DNA of 64,000 nucleotides from Oceanisphaera marina (GTDB taxonomy: Bacteria > Pseudomonadota > Gammaproteobacteria > Enterobacterales > Aeromonadaceae): assembly GCF_014643915.1 (NCBI RefSeq), contig NZ_BMKE01000007.1:62001-126000 (forward strand). The letters run 5' to 3'. Position 1 is the first letter of the stretch; each line of letters opens with the position of its first letter. Position numbers and translations under genes: made by a program. Positions 1 to 8,081 of this stretch are shown here, piece after piece. The notes below the pieces were generated by a model that ran no database searches, was not told where the DNA came from, and was given only the letters and a program-made list of their open reading frames with translations.

Positions 1-432
1 AGCCTGATGCTCAGCCAGATCTACGTGATGGAAGACATTCCCCAGGCGCTGGTGGATGCCATCTTCGACATCACCACCGACAAGGTGCTGCTGCTGATCA
101 TGGTCAACCTGTTCCTGTTCCTGATTGGCATGGTGGTCAACGACGTCACCGCCATCATACTGACGGCGCCTCTGTTGTTGCCGCTAATGTCGGCCCTGGG
201 GGTCACCCCCATCCAGTTTGCCGCCATCATGGGCGTCAACACCGCCATGGGTGGCGTGACTCCGCCCTATGCCAGCATCCTCTACATGGGCGCACGCATC
301 GGCAAGGTGCCGTTCACCCAATTGATCAAACCGGCCATGATACTGCTGCTGTTCGGCTACCTGCCGGTAGTGGTGCTGGTCTCGGTATGGCCGGATCTGT
401 CTGAATATATTCCAGCCATGTTTGGCTACTGA
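1..432 (+). CDS. TRAP transporter large permease subunit (DctM family), C-terminal part
   Basis: Only the last 143 residues are in the window; the frame is open to the left edge. This is the C-terminal part of the large membrane subunit of a tripartite ATP-independent periplasmic transporter, which couples substrate import to an ion gradient in the inner membrane. Family-typical stretches are VNDVTAIILTAPLLLP and GVTPPYASILYMGARIG, followed by a last hydrophobic helix. It stops 17 bases before the gene of a DctP-type binding protein, so the two are surely co-transcribed. The substrate cannot be read from the sequence. The oxidation genes downstream suggest an amino or imino acid or related carboxylate (inference). 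Confidence 0.9.
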   Translation, partial: SLMLSQIYVMEDIPQALVDAIFDITTDKVLLLIMVNLFLFLIGMVVNDVTAIILTAPLLLPLMSALGVTPIQFAAIMGVNTAMGGVTPPYASILYMGARIGKVPFTQLIKPAMILLLFGYLPVVVLVSVWPDLSEYIPAMFGY

Positions 433-449
433 CCCTCAAGGAGAACACC

Positions 450-1451
450 ATGAAGAAACGGATTGAATATACCACCCTGGCCAAGAGCCTGCTGTTATCG
501 CTGGCCCTGACCGGCACCGCCGTCGAGGCCGCCACCCTCAAGATTTCCCATGTGCGGCCCCAGGGTACTTCCATCGACAAAGACGTGCGCCAGCTGTCCG
601 ACGAGTTGAAGGCCGCCACCGACGGTGATCTCAAGCTCAAGGTCTATCCGGCCAACGCCCTCGGCGACTATACGGTGGTACAGGAGCGGGTCAGCCTGGG
701 CGCCATCGACATGGCAGTGCAACCGCCTTCCGCCGGTGCCGACAAACGCTTTCAGGTCATCTACATGCCCTACATGGTGAAGAACTGGACCGATGCCCAG
801 GCCGCCTACACCTCAGGTTCACCACTGCGCAACACCATTGATGACCTGTATCAGGCACAGGACATCAAGGTGCTGGCCGCCTGGCCGGTGTACTTCGGCG
901 GCATCGCCCTCAACCGGGACGTGGATCAGGTCGTCGACCCGAGCCACGACAAGGGCGTGAAACTGCGAGTACCGCCGATGAAGTCGTTCCAGCTGCTGGC
1001 CGACAACACCGGCTTTATCGGCTCGCCTCTGCCCTTCTCCGAAGCCTTTACCGCGGTGCAGACCGGGGTAGTAGACGGCGTCATGGGCTCGGGTGCCGAA
1101 GGCTACTACGCCTCCTTCCGCGACGTCACCAAGTCCTATGTGCCGCTTAACACCCACTTCGAAGTGTGGTTCCTGCAGATCAATGCCGAACGCTATGCGG
1201 ATCTGGATGACGCCGAGCGCGCCGCCCTGGATCAGGCCGCCCAGGCCTTTGAACAGCGTCGCTGGGAATCCGCCCAGGCCGATCAGGCCGCCTACGAGCA
1301 GCGTCTGGCCGATGCCGGGGCCACCATCGTTGAGGTGACCGACGCCGACATCGACGCATATGCCGATGTGGCCCGTGAGCAAATCTGGCCCGAGATCATG
1401 AAAGATATCGGCAACGACTGGGCCGAGCAGGTTCTGGCGCAATTCAAGTAA
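450..1451 (+). CDS. TRAP transporter solute-binding protein (DctP family)
   Basis: 333 residues, the usual size for a DctP-type periplasmic binding protein. Residues 1-27 form a Sec signal peptide (basic MKKR start, hydrophobic core, probable cleavage after TAVEA). The mature part has the family core KLRVPPMKSF, with the conserved arginine near residue 173 that normally grips the substrate carboxylate, followed by PLPFSEAFTAVQTGVVDG. The start is supported by AAGGAG at 438-443, six bases upstream. It should deliver substrate to the permease encoded just before it. Structured repeat element A lies directly downstream, before the dehydrogenase genes. Confidence 0.93.
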   Translation: MKKRIEYTTLAKSLLLSLALTGTAVEAATLKISHVRPQGTSIDKDVRQLSDELKAATDGDLKLKVYPANALGDYTVVQERVSLGAIDMAVQPPSAGADKRFQVIYMPYMVKNWTDAQAAYTSGSPLRNTIDDLYQAQDIKVLAAWPVYFGGIALNRDVDQVVDPSHDKGVKLRVPPMKSFQLLADNTGFIGSPLPFSEAFTAVQTGVVDGVMGSGAEGYYASFRDVTKSYVPLNTHFEVWFLQINAERYADLDDAERAALDQAAQAFEQRRWESAQADQAAYEQRLADAGATIVEVTDADIDAYADVAREQIWPEIMKDIGNDWAEQVLAQFK

Positions 1452-1491
1452 ATCCGCTTCAACTTCTTCAACTGCACTTTCTCGCAGCAAG

Positions 1492-1595
1492 ACAGGAGTC
1501 AGGAGCCGATAAGCAGACCCTCTACGCCAGGGATGGCGTAGCGGAGCCCCCAGGGATGGGTTTATGGCGAGTCTGCATTCGGTCCTGACTGCTGT
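1492..1595 (+). repeat. Structured intergenic element, copy A (104 nt)
   Basis: An imperfect outer stem pairs ACAGGAGTCAGG (1492-1503) with CCTGACTGCTGT (1584-1595); further pairing blocks are CCGA and GCAGAC. Inside are hairpin 1 (CTACGCC, loop AGGGAT, GGCGTAG, 1522-1541), a CGGAG linker, and hairpin 2 (CCC, loop AGGGAT, GGG) followed by TTTATGGCGAGTC. Size and architecture match copies B, C and D. It lies between the binding-protein gene and the dehydrogenase gene, on the transcribed strand, and covers the upstream ATG at 1564, which argues against that start. Confidence 0.75.
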
Positions 1596-1644
1596 AACCA
1601 ATTCGGGAAAGGTTATTTACTCCATTTTGCCAAAGGAGAACATG

Positions 1645-2772
1645 ATGTCGGTTCGCAACCATGCCAGCCGCAACGAGACCGATGTGGCCATCATCGGCGG
1701 CGGTCTGGTGGGCATGTCCCTGGCCTACGGCCTGTTGCGCCAGGGCAAAAGGGTTACCGTCTTCGACGAAGGCGATCAGGCGCTGCGGGCCTCTCGCGGC
1801 AACTTCGGTCTGGTCTGGATACAGGGCAAGGGCGACACCTGCCCCGAGTATGCCCGGCTGTCCCGGCTGTCGGCCAGGCTCTGGCCGGAGCTTGCCGCCA
1901 ACCTGCAACAGGATACCGGCATAGATATCGAGCTGCAGCAACGCGGCGGCCTCTATGTCTGCCTCGACCAGCAAAGCCTGCAGCAGCGGGCCGACATGCT
2001 GGCCAAGATGCAGCAGGACGCCGATGGCGACTACCCGTTCGAGGTGCTGAACGCCGAACAGGCGCGGGCAAAAGAACCGGCGCTGGGGCCCGATATCGCC
2101 GGTGCCACCTGGTCACCGATGGACGGCCACCTGAACCCGCTGCTGTTGTTCCGGGCCCTGCATCAGGCCTTTGAACTGCATGGTGGAAACCTGGTCAACG
2201 GCCAGCCGGTGCAGCAGATCCAGCCCCGGCAACAGGGCGGTTTCGACATCATACTGGATGGTCACCGCCTGCAGGCCGGCAAGGTAATACTGGCCGCCGG
2301 GCTCGGCAACAAGGCGCTGGCGCCGCAACTGGGCCTGTATGCGCCGGTTGAGCCCAACCGGGGGCAGGTGCTGATCACCGAGCGACTCAAGCCCTTTATC
2401 AGCTACCCCACCGGCCATGTGCGCCAGACCGGCGAAGGCACTGTGCAGCTGGGAGACTCCAAGGAAGACGTGGGCCTGGATACCGGCACCACCGCCGAGG
2501 AGCTCGGCAAGATTGCCGCCCGCGCCATCCGCATGTATCCGGTGCTGGAAAAAGTACGATTGATCCGCTCCTGGGGCGCCCTGCGGGTTATGACCCCGGA
2601 CGGTTACCCCATCTATCAACAGTCGGCCCAATACCCCGGCGCCTTTGTGGTGACCTGCCACAGCGGCGTCACCCTGGGTGCCGTACATGCCGGCCCTCTG
2701 GTCGACTGGCTACTGGGCAAAGACACAAACATTTCCCTGGAGGCGTTCAGTGCAGACCGATTCCCCCTTTAA
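1645..2772 (+). CDS. FAD-dependent amino-acid dehydrogenase/oxidase (DAO family)
   Basis: 375 residues from the chosen start. The N-terminus has a Rossmann FAD motif, DVAIIGGGLVGMSLAYG, followed by the DAO-type stretch SRGNFGLVWIQGKG; the C-terminal part returns to the flavin domain (SWGALRVMTPDGYPIY). This fold covers D-amino-acid dehydrogenases, glycine/sarcosine oxidases, and the catalytic subunits of HcnC- and hydroxyproline-dehydrogenase-type complexes. It oxidises a C-N bond to an imine. The two following genes give the same set of partners as in HcnABC or opine-oxidase complexes. ATG 1645 lies six bases after GGAG (1635-1638); ATG 1642 is possible, and the upstream ATG 1564 lies in repeat element A. 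The exact substrate is unknown. Confidence 0.85.
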   Translation: MSVRNHASRNETDVAIIGGGLVGMSLAYGLLRQGKRVTVFDEGDQALRASRGNFGLVWIQGKGDTCPEYARLSRLSARLWPELAANLQQDTGIDIELQQRGGLYVCLDQQSLQQRADMLAKMQQDADGDYPFEVLNAEQARAKEPALGPDIAGATWSPMDGHLNPLLLFRALHQAFELHGGNLVNGQPVQQIQPRQQGGFDIILDGHRLQAGKVILAAGLGNKALAPQLGLYAPVEPNRGQVLITERLKPFISYPTGHVRQTGEGTVQLGDSKEDVGLDTGTTAEELGKIAARAIRMYPVLEKVRLIRSWGALRVMTPDGYPIYQQSAQYPGAFVVTCHSGVTLGAVHAGPLVDWLLGKDTNISLEAFSADRFPL

Positions 2773-3082
2773 CCGCCTGGCCACCGCCCCCGCCGGAACC
2801 GTCACCATAGAGATCGACGGCCAGCCCTTCACCGCCCGCGAGGGCGACTCGGTGGCAGCCGCGCTGCTGGCCGCCGGTGCCGTGCCGTCGCGCACCACGC
2901 CGGTGTCTGCCAGCCCTCGCGCCCCCTACTGCATGATGGGGGTCTGTTTCGAATGCCTGGTGGAAGTCGATGGCCAGGCCAACGTGCAGGGTTGCATGGT
3001 GCAGGTAACCGACGGCATGAAAATTCGCCGCCAGTCGGGTGCTCGAGAGCTGACAGAGGGAGATTTCCATGAAGCAATATGA
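2750..3082 (+). CDS. Small 2Fe-2S subunit of the dehydrogenase complex
   Basis: 110 residues starting at GTG 2750, which lies six bases behind TGGAGG and overlaps the previous gene by 23 bases; upstream in-frame ATGs lie inside that gene. The protein has a beta-rich ferredoxin-like N-terminus (TIEIDGQPFTAREGDSVAAA) and the cysteine cluster CMMGVCFEC plus a later cysteine in VQGCMV, typical of the plant-ferredoxin-like cluster of HcnA-type subunits. It probably passes electrons from the DAO-type flavin subunit to the next subunit. Its stop overlaps the start of the following gene, indicating translational coupling. Confidence 0.85.
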   Translation: MQTDSPFNRLATAPAGTVTIEIDGQPFTAREGDSVAAALLAAGAVPSRTTPVSASPRAPYCMMGVCFECLVEVDGQANVQGCMVQVTDGMKIRRQSGARELTEGDFHEAI

Positions 3083-4463
3083 CCTGGTGATCGTCGGTGC
3101 CGGACCGGCGGGCATGGCGGCGGCCACCGCCGCCGCCGAGCAGGGCCTGACCATCGCCGTGCTGGACGAACAGGCCGCTCCCGGTGGCCAGATATACCGC
3201 GCCATCTCGGCGCCCGCGCCACAGGATGAAAAGATACTGGGGCCGGACTATTACCATGGCCGCCAACTGCTGGCGCCGTTCAACCAGGCCGGGGTGGACT
3301 ACATACCGTCCGCCACCGTGTGGGAGATTACCCGCGAACGGGAGGTCCGGCTGTCGGCCCAGGGCCAGGCCCGCACCCTGCAGGCGGGTAAAATACTGCT
3401 GGCCACCGGCGCCCAGGAGCGCCCTGTGCCTTTTCCCGGCTGGCAGTTGCCCGGCGTGATGAGCTGTGGTGCCGCCCAGATCATGCTCAAGACCAGTGGT
3501 CTGATGCCACCGGCACCGCTGGTGCTGGCCGGCAGCGGCCCGCTGTTGCTGTTGATAGCGCTGCAACTGCACCGGGCCGGGGTAGAGATTGCCGCCGTGC
3601 TCGACACCACTCCCAAAGACAACTACCTCAAGGCCGGCCGTCATGTTGGTGGTGCCCTGCGCGGCTGGAGAATGCTGCTCAAGGGGCTCGACTACCTGGC
3701 CCGACTCAAAAGCTCAGGCGTCCCCTGCCTGAGCCGGGTGAGCGAACTGAAGGCCGAAGCCGGTGACCATGGCAAGCTGGCCCGGGTGCGCTTTACCCAC
3801 AAGGGCAAAAAGCAGACGCTGAACGCCACCAGCCTGCTGGTGCACCAGGGCGTGGTGCCCAATGTGCAACTGAGCCGGGCCATCGGTATCGACCACCAGT
3901 GGGACGAACAACAGCTATGCTGGCGTCCGCACACCGATTCATGGGGTGAGACCAACATTCCGGGCATCTTTGTCGCAGGTGACGGTGCCGGCATCGGGGG
4001 TGCCGTGGCCGCCGAACAGGCCGGTCGGCTGGCCGTCTGGCAAATTTCTCATCAACTGGGCAGACAGAGCCCGAGTGATCGGGATCGGCTGGCTGCGCCG
4101 GTACGCCGGGCCCTGCACCCGATACTGGCGATCCGCCCCTTCCTCGATGTGCTCTACCAGCCCGCCGGAGAGTTTCTCACGCCGGCCGACGAAACGCTGG
4201 TGTGCCGCTGCGAAGAAGTCACCGCCGGTGACATTCGCCGCTTTGCCCGGCAGGGCTGCACCGGCCCCAACCAGACCAAGGCTTTCAGCCGAGTCGGCAT
4301 GGGCCCCTGCCAGGGCCGCATGTGCGGCCTGACGGTGGCGCAGATTATCGCCGATACCCGCCAGACCACCCCGGCCGAAGTGGGCTATTACCGTATTCGC
4401 TCGCCCATCAAGCCGCTGACCCTGCAAGAGCTGGCCAGCCTGGGCGATAACGACTCGAAATAG
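3069..4463 (+). CDS. NAD(P)/FAD-dependent oxidoreductase with BFD-like 2Fe-2S domain
   Basis: 464 residues. The first dinucleotide motif is VIVGAGPAGMAAA (residues 8-20) and the second LVLAGSGPLLLL (151-162); the closing flavin motif GIFVAGDGAGIGG is at 299-311. The C-terminal region carries C379, C381, C414 and C419 in CRCEEV...GPCQGRMCG, the four-cysteine pattern of a BFD-like 2Fe-2S cluster. This is the HcnB / opine-oxidase-A type subunit. With the two preceding subunits it should form a membrane-associated dehydrogenase feeding electrons to the respiratory chain. It starts inside the end of the 2Fe-2S gene (14-base overlap). Confidence 0.88.
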   Translation: MKQYDLVIVGAGPAGMAAATAAAEQGLTIAVLDEQAAPGGQIYRAISAPAPQDEKILGPDYYHGRQLLAPFNQAGVDYIPSATVWEITREREVRLSAQGQARTLQAGKILLATGAQERPVPFPGWQLPGVMSCGAAQIMLKTSGLMPPAPLVLAGSGPLLLLIALQLHRAGVEIAAVLDTTPKDNYLKAGRHVGGALRGWRMLLKGLDYLARLKSSGVPCLSRVSELKAEAGDHGKLARVRFTHKGKKQTLNATSLLVHQGVVPNVQLSRAIGIDHQWDEQQLCWRPHTDSWGETNIPGIFVAGDGAGIGGAVAAEQAGRLAVWQISHQLGRQSPSDRDRLAAPVRRALHPILAIRPFLDVLYQPAGEFLTPADETLVCRCEEVTAGDIRRFARQGCTGPNQTKAFSRVGMGPCQGRMCGLTVAQIIADTRQTTPAEVGYYRIRSPIKPLTLQELASLGDNDSK

Positions 4464-4538
4464 GCGCAACTGAAGACTACCCAACACAACAACGGCCGTC
4501 GTATCCGATGCGACGGCTGCAACCTTTCAGGAGACAGC

Positions 4539-4895
4539 ATGACCCTAGTACGCCATCACACCAGCGAGCGAATGAGCCGCACCGTCATTCACAACAACAC
4601 CGTCTACCTCTGCGGCCAGGTGGCCGAAGATCGCAGCCAGGGCATCGCCGAGCAGACCCGTACCATGCTCGCCAAGGTCGACGCCCTGCTGGCCGAGGTC
4701 GGAAGCAGCAACCAGCACCTGCTGAGCGCCACCATCTATGTGAAAGACATGAGCCTGTTCGCAGAAATGAATCAGATATGGGATTCTTGGGTGCCCGCGG
4801 GTCACGCTCCGGCCCGCGCCTGTGTGGAAGCCGCCATGGCCAGCCCTGAACTGTTGGTGGAAATATCAGTGATCGCGGCCATTCCCCAAGCCTGA
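4539..4895 (+). CDS. RidA family reactive imine/enamine deaminase
   Basis: 118 residues, close to the usual RidA/YjgF/UK114 length. The family shows in [23 protein letters not shown] and ARACVEAAM, including the arginine that contacts the substrate carboxylate. RidA proteins hydrolyse imine or enamine intermediates to keto acids and ammonia. The position behind a C-N-oxidising flavoenzyme operon fits removal of the imine product. A Shine-Dalgarno AGGAGA precedes ATG 4539. A clear intrinsic terminator follows at 4916, so this is the last gene of the operon. Confidence 0.88.
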   Translation: MTLVRHHTSERMSRTVIHNNTVYLCGQVAEDRSQGIAEQTRTMLAKVDALLAEVGSSNQHLLSATIYVKDMSLFAEMNQIWDSWVPAGHAPARACVEAAMASPELLVEISVIAAIPQA

Positions 4896-4915
4896 CCCCA
4901 GTTTCTAGAAACACC

Positions 4916-4943
4916 AAAGCCAGCCCTTGCGGCTGGCTTTTTA
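4916..4943 (+). terminator. Intrinsic terminator after ridA-like gene
   Basis: Perfect nine-base stem AAGCCAGCC / GGCTGGCTT with loop CTTGC, followed by a short T run. It ends the TRAP/dehydrogenase/RidA operon. Confidence 0.85.
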
Positions 4944-5201
4944 TGCTCTGCATTGGGCTTGTGGCCTTTGCTCCCAGCCTGACATTTGCTTCAAATGCGG
5001 CCTTTGTGGTGCTTACCGATGGGTAAACCGGTTTGCAACAGGTACCGAGGGTATCGGTCTGTTTGTCTCCAGAAGATGAAACTATAGTAACGCTTTGTTT
5101 GGGGTGAGTGGTTGCGAATCAAAGGCTAAATTTCTCTACTTAAGCAATCACTCACCCTTTATAGTGTAAATATAGAATAATCATTTCACAGGGAAGACAC
5201 C

Positions 5202-5687
5202 TTGAGCAATCTACTGCAACTGGATAGAACCGACCGGCGTATTCTGGAGCTGATGCAACGCCATGGCCGCATCAGTAACCTGGAGCTGGCCGAGCGTATC
5301 GGCCTGTCACCCTCTCCCTGCTCACGTCGGGTCAAGGCATTGGAAGATGCCGGCCTGATTGCCGATCACGTGACCCTGCTCAACGCCAGCAAGCTCGGTT
5401 TAAGTCTGCAGGCCTATATTCATATCTCGCTCGACCGGCATACGCCCGAGCGATTCGAGTCATTCGATACCGCCATTCATGGCTTCTCTGAAGTATTGGA
5501 ATGCGACTTGGTGACCGGCACCGAAGCCGATTATCAGCTAAAAGTAATAGTACGCGACATGGAGCACTACCAGCAGTTTCTGCTGGGCAAGCTGACCCGG
5601 CTGGACGGCGTGACTGGGGTACGTTCCAGCTTTGTGCTGCGCCGTATCAAACACGAAACCGCCCTGCCGCTGGATCACCTGGGGTGA
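5202..5687 (+). CDS. Lrp/AsnC family transcriptional regulator
   Basis: 161 residues, the standard length. N-terminal winged HTH: LDRTDRRILELMQRHGRISN and LAERIGLSPSPCSRRV (about residues 6-50); C-terminal RAM ligand-binding domain with VLECDLVTGTEADYQL. Members form octamers that sense amino acids and control their uptake or catabolism. The start is TTG 5202 behind AGGGA; no in-frame ATG precedes it. Its place directly after the dehydrogenase operon, with its own upstream region of about 250 bp, makes it a likely regulator of that operon (inference). Confidence 0.9.
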   Translation: MSNLLQLDRTDRRILELMQRHGRISNLELAERIGLSPSPCSRRVKALEDAGLIADHVTLLNASKLGLSLQAYIHISLDRHTPERFESFDTAIHGFSEVLECDLVTGTEADYQLKVIVRDMEHYQQFLLGKLTRLDGVTGVRSSFVLRRIKHETALPLDHLG

Positions 5688-5693
5688 CGTTCC

Positions 5694-5719
5694 GGGAATA
5701 GGGAATAGGGAATAGGGAA
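5694..5719 (+). repeat. Short tandem repeat GGGAATA
   Basis: Three full copies of the heptamer GGGAATA plus GGGAA between the Lrp-type gene and the rof-like gene. The last GGGAA lies eight bases before ATG 5728 and is the only plausible ribosome binding site of that gene. Confidence 0.8.
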
Positions 5720-5727
5720 ACTGAAAC

Positions 5728-5973
5728 ATGATGAGCTGTGAGCAGCACGACTATATAGAGATAGCCTGCTTGTACCAATATGCCGTGACATTGACGCTAA
5801 CCGCGGGTAAGACACTCAGCGGCATCGCCCTCGACACCGCGCGCAACGAGCAGCGACAAGAGTGCATCAAGATGTTGGCAGATGATGTGGAGCAGCTGAT
5901 CCCCCTGGCAGCCATCAGCCGCATGACCGCGAATACCGGCAACCCGCATTTTCGGGTCGTTGAGTTTGACTGA
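5728..5973 (+). CDS. rof: Rho-binding antiterminator (Rof/YaeO family)
   Basis: 81 residues, the size of E. coli Rof (about 84). The recognisable pattern is C...DYIEIACLYQYAVTLTL...GKTLSGIALDTARN, matching the OB-like beta barrel start of Rof, which binds Rho and blocks its RNA loading. The middle ECIKMLADDVEQLIPLAAI matches the later strands. It stands alone between an Lrp-type gene and a convergent gene, followed by a perfect 11-bp hairpin. The assignment rests on pattern and length. Confidence 0.7.
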   Translation: MMSCEQHDYIEIACLYQYAVTLTLTAGKTLSGIALDTARNEQRQECIKMLADDVEQLIPLAAISRMTANTGNPHFRVVEFD

Positions 5974-5982
5974 ATCAACCGG

Positions 5983-6008
5983 ATAATCAGGGCCGCAGCC
6001 CTGATTAT
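5983..6008. terminator. Perfect hairpin between convergent genes
   Basis: Stem ATAATCAGGGC / GCCCTGATTAT with tetraloop CGCA, placed between the rof-like gene and the end of the minus-strand GNAT-like gene. There is no T run on either strand, so it is a likely 3'-end structure rather than a textbook terminator. Confidence 0.5.
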
Positions 6009-6039
6009 GTCACCAGGTGGCCACAATGACGCTTGATGG

Positions 6040-6843
6040 CTACACCATGTTTCTGGCAGAGCCCTGAGTACAAAAGCGACTGCTGTCGTAATACATCAAG
6101 CCATGTTGGCGTGCCACGGGCGCCAGACGCCGGGCAATCTGCTTACCCATGCGCTGACCATTACGGCTGGTGTAGCTGGCATCAAACTGCATGGCTGGCG
6201 GCGCCGACAACTCGGCAGGCAAGGCCTCGGCCAACGACGGAGATACCACCTTGCAAACCAGCTCGCTCAACACTCGGTTCACCACAGATCCCACGCCATA
6301 ACCCTGCCACTCCGGCAATAAATACAAACTGTTCAGGGTCATTTCCAGCGCCGGCGCCGGCCGTTCTTGAGGAATGTCGGCGGCAAAGTTCAACACCCAG
6401 TTACCGATAATGTTGGCCTGTTCGCCGCTGTGATCAATCAGCGCCAGATTACAGCGGTACGCCAGACCATAGTCGTGAATACGCGGCGCGGCATCGACCG
6501 GAACGGGCCGGTTTTCGCCCCAGTACAAGGGTCTGGGGGCATAAGGGTCTTGATGGATATGCAAGGCCTGGTGGCGAAAACGCTCGAACAAGGGCTTATG
6601 CTCGGGGTGTTGCCAGTCCATCAGATTCAAAGAGAGTTGGTCCAGCCATTCGGGCTGCAACCAGAGATAATCGGAAAATTCGTCTTGCAGCTGGGTGTAA
6701 TCCAGCAGGTGATTGAGGGTCCAGTGACCACGCTTCAGGTGGCAGACCTCGCGAATGAAAGTATGTTTGAGCTGTTTGAACAAGGGATAGATTTGGCCGG
6801 CTACCCGCCGACGTTCGGCATGAGCTGGCATCAGGTGAACCAT
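6040..6843 (-). CDS. GNAT-like protein of unknown substrate
   Basis: 267 residues. I do not recognise the family as a whole. The segment LYLLPEWQGYGVGSVVNRVL (about residues 173-192) looks like GNAT motif A, with QGYGVG as the acetyl-CoA pyrophosphate loop preceded by a beta strand, so an N-acetyltransferase fold is the best guess. No signal peptide or membrane segment is seen. A second ATG at 6831 is an alternative start; the purine-rich AAAAAGG touches ATG 6843 directly. It is convergent with the rof-like gene and stands alone. Confidence 0.6.
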   Translation of the reverse strand: MVHLMPAHAERRRVAGQIYPLFKQLKHTFIREVCHLKRGHWTLNHLLDYTQLQDEFSDYLWLQPEWLDQLSLNLMDWQHPEHKPLFERFRHQALHIHQDPYAPRPLYWGENRPVPVDAAPRIHDYGLAYRCNLALIDHSGEQANIIGNWVLNFAADIPQERPAPALEMTLNSLYLLPEWQGYGVGSVVNRVLSELVCKVVSPSLAEALPAELSAPPAMQFDASYTSRNGQRMGKQIARRLAPVARQHGLMYYDSSRFCTQGSARNMV

Positions 6844-7012
6844 CCTTTTTCGCTGTATTCACCGGTGCTGACGCACAATAACGGCCACGCCGCCAAACTT
6901 ATTCTGCCCACTCGGGCGCAATGAACCCACTGCATACGCTTTGCTTCCTTTTTTCACACAAAGCGCCGCATTGTAAGGCGGCGGTTGGAGAAGTAAAGCC
7001 AGAAACTTGGGC

Positions 7013-7040
7013 AATAAAAAGCCGCACTCTCAGGTGCGGC
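7013..7040 (-). terminator. Intrinsic terminator of the lipoprotein operon
   Basis: Read on the minus strand: stem GCCGCAC / GTGCGGC with a six-base loop, followed by TTTTTATT. It lies 13 bases after the stop of the DUF799 gene. Confidence 0.85.
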
Positions 7041-7053
7041 TGATATCACAAAT

Positions 7054-7704
7054 TTATTGTTGCGATAAATAAGGAGAGCGAGGACCATGCAAAATGCCAT
7101 TAGGCATACCAGCGGTCAGCAGGCGTGCACTGGTGATACCAGAAATCTCATGACCCTTGTCGGTGATCGTATTGGCTATTTGCTCAATTGCAGCCTGCAC
7201 CAGCATGGCAATCAGACCACCAGAGTTGGAGTTCTGTTCGGTACTGGAAGCGGTAGCTCTGCCTGACCAGAGTTTTGCCCCGGTTCTTATATCAACGAGT
7301 TCAGCATTCGCCGTCACTCGGGTATCGCTGCTGATCACTCTGTAGCTTGTGCCATATTCTTCAACGTCAATATAAAGAACAGCATCAGCACCAAAGATCC
7401 TATGAAATTTATCCAGAGGAACATTATGGATTTCCTCCGGGTTTGCTAAACCATTCTGGCGGAACGTCTCGTCCACAACGGCCACAGGCAACACATAATA
7501 ACCAGACTCAGCCAGTGGATAGGTTATCTGAGACAACATACTATAACTGGCTTTCACATCCGGAGACTGGTTGGTCGGAGGCAAAACCAGAATGGATCTG
7601 GGCTTAGCCTCCCTAAAAGCTGTGTAATCATAAGGTTCGGGAGTCACACACCCGGTCAACACACCAACAAGAATTAACAGTAATGGATAAAAAATTCGCT
7701 TCAT
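7054..7704 (-). CDS. DUF799 (GNA1162-type) lipoprotein
   Basis: 216 residues. Lipoprotein signal with lipobox LTGC (Cys19). The body has ILVLPPTNQSPDVKASYSML, YYVLPVAVVDETF and DAVLYIDVEEYGT, typical of the DUF799 family that includes the neisserial surface lipoprotein GNA1162. The fold is related to TolB-N-like/CsgG-type outer-membrane assembly proteins. It is last in a three-gene operon and overlaps the preceding gene by ATGA, implying coupling. It probably acts at the periplasmic face of the outer membrane with its two partners; the molecular role is unknown. Confidence 0.85.
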   Translation of the reverse strand: MKRIFYPLLLILVGVLTGCVTPEPYDYTAFREAKPRSILVLPPTNQSPDVKASYSMLSQITYPLAESGYYVLPVAVVDETFRQNGLANPEEIHNVPLDKFHRIFGADAVLYIDVEEYGTSYRVISSDTRVTANAELVDIRTGAKLWSGRATASSTEQNSNSGGLIAMLVQAAIEQIANTITDKGHEISGITSARLLTAGMPNGILHGPRSPYLSQQ

Positions 7705-8057
7705 TTTATTTCTTCCCTGTTGTTCTGCTTAAGCAGGAAACTCATAAAGGTCTCCGACTCAGGAAACAACCGCTTTTCCATTTCAAACTGCTCCATCGCC
7801 TGCTGCTCTCTTCCACTATTGGCATAAAGAAGCCCCAGATGGGCATGCAAACCCGGTGCTACGATGCGATCACCGGCACGGGCTTTTTCAATACTCTCTT
7901 CAAGCACTGCTACCTGTTCACTCAAGCTACTATCATCCGTCTGATAATGCTGATAAACGGAGGACTGGTAACCGTCCCACTGATAGAGAGTTTTAGGGCC
8001 AGCACAGCCCGACAATACTGCTGTCATCACCGCCAATAATAAGACGCGCATATTCAT
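7701..8057 (-). CDS. DUF4810 lipoprotein
   Basis: 118 residues with a lipoprotein signal (lipobox LSGC, Cys18) and the DUF4810-type start GPKTLYQWDGYQSSVYQHY. The rest is helical and TPR-like (APGLHAHLGLLYANSGREQQAMEQFEMEKRLF spans one repeat-like hairpin, residues 68-99). A strong ribosome site AAGGAAGGAG lies six bases before the start. It is the middle gene of the operon, 24 bases after the CsgG-like gene and overlapping the DUF799 gene. Likely an adaptor between the two other lipoproteins (inference). Confidence 0.82.
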   Translation of the reverse strand: MNMRVLLLAVMTAVLSGCAGPKTLYQWDGYQSSVYQHYQTDDSSLSEQVAVLEESIEKARAGDRIVAPGLHAHLGLLYANSGREQQAMEQFEMEKRLFPESETFMSFLLKQNNREEIK

Positions 8058-8081
8058 TCCAAACTCCTTCCTTGAGTAAAA

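Noticed and set aside
1564-1644. Upstream start of the FAD-dependent dehydrogenase
   Set aside because: The ATG lies within structured repeat A and lacks a ribosome site; the flavin motif would be pushed far from the N-terminus.
5694-5719. Possible CRISPR or larger tandem array
   Set aside because: Only three heptamer copies without spacers; no cas genes anywhere in the window.
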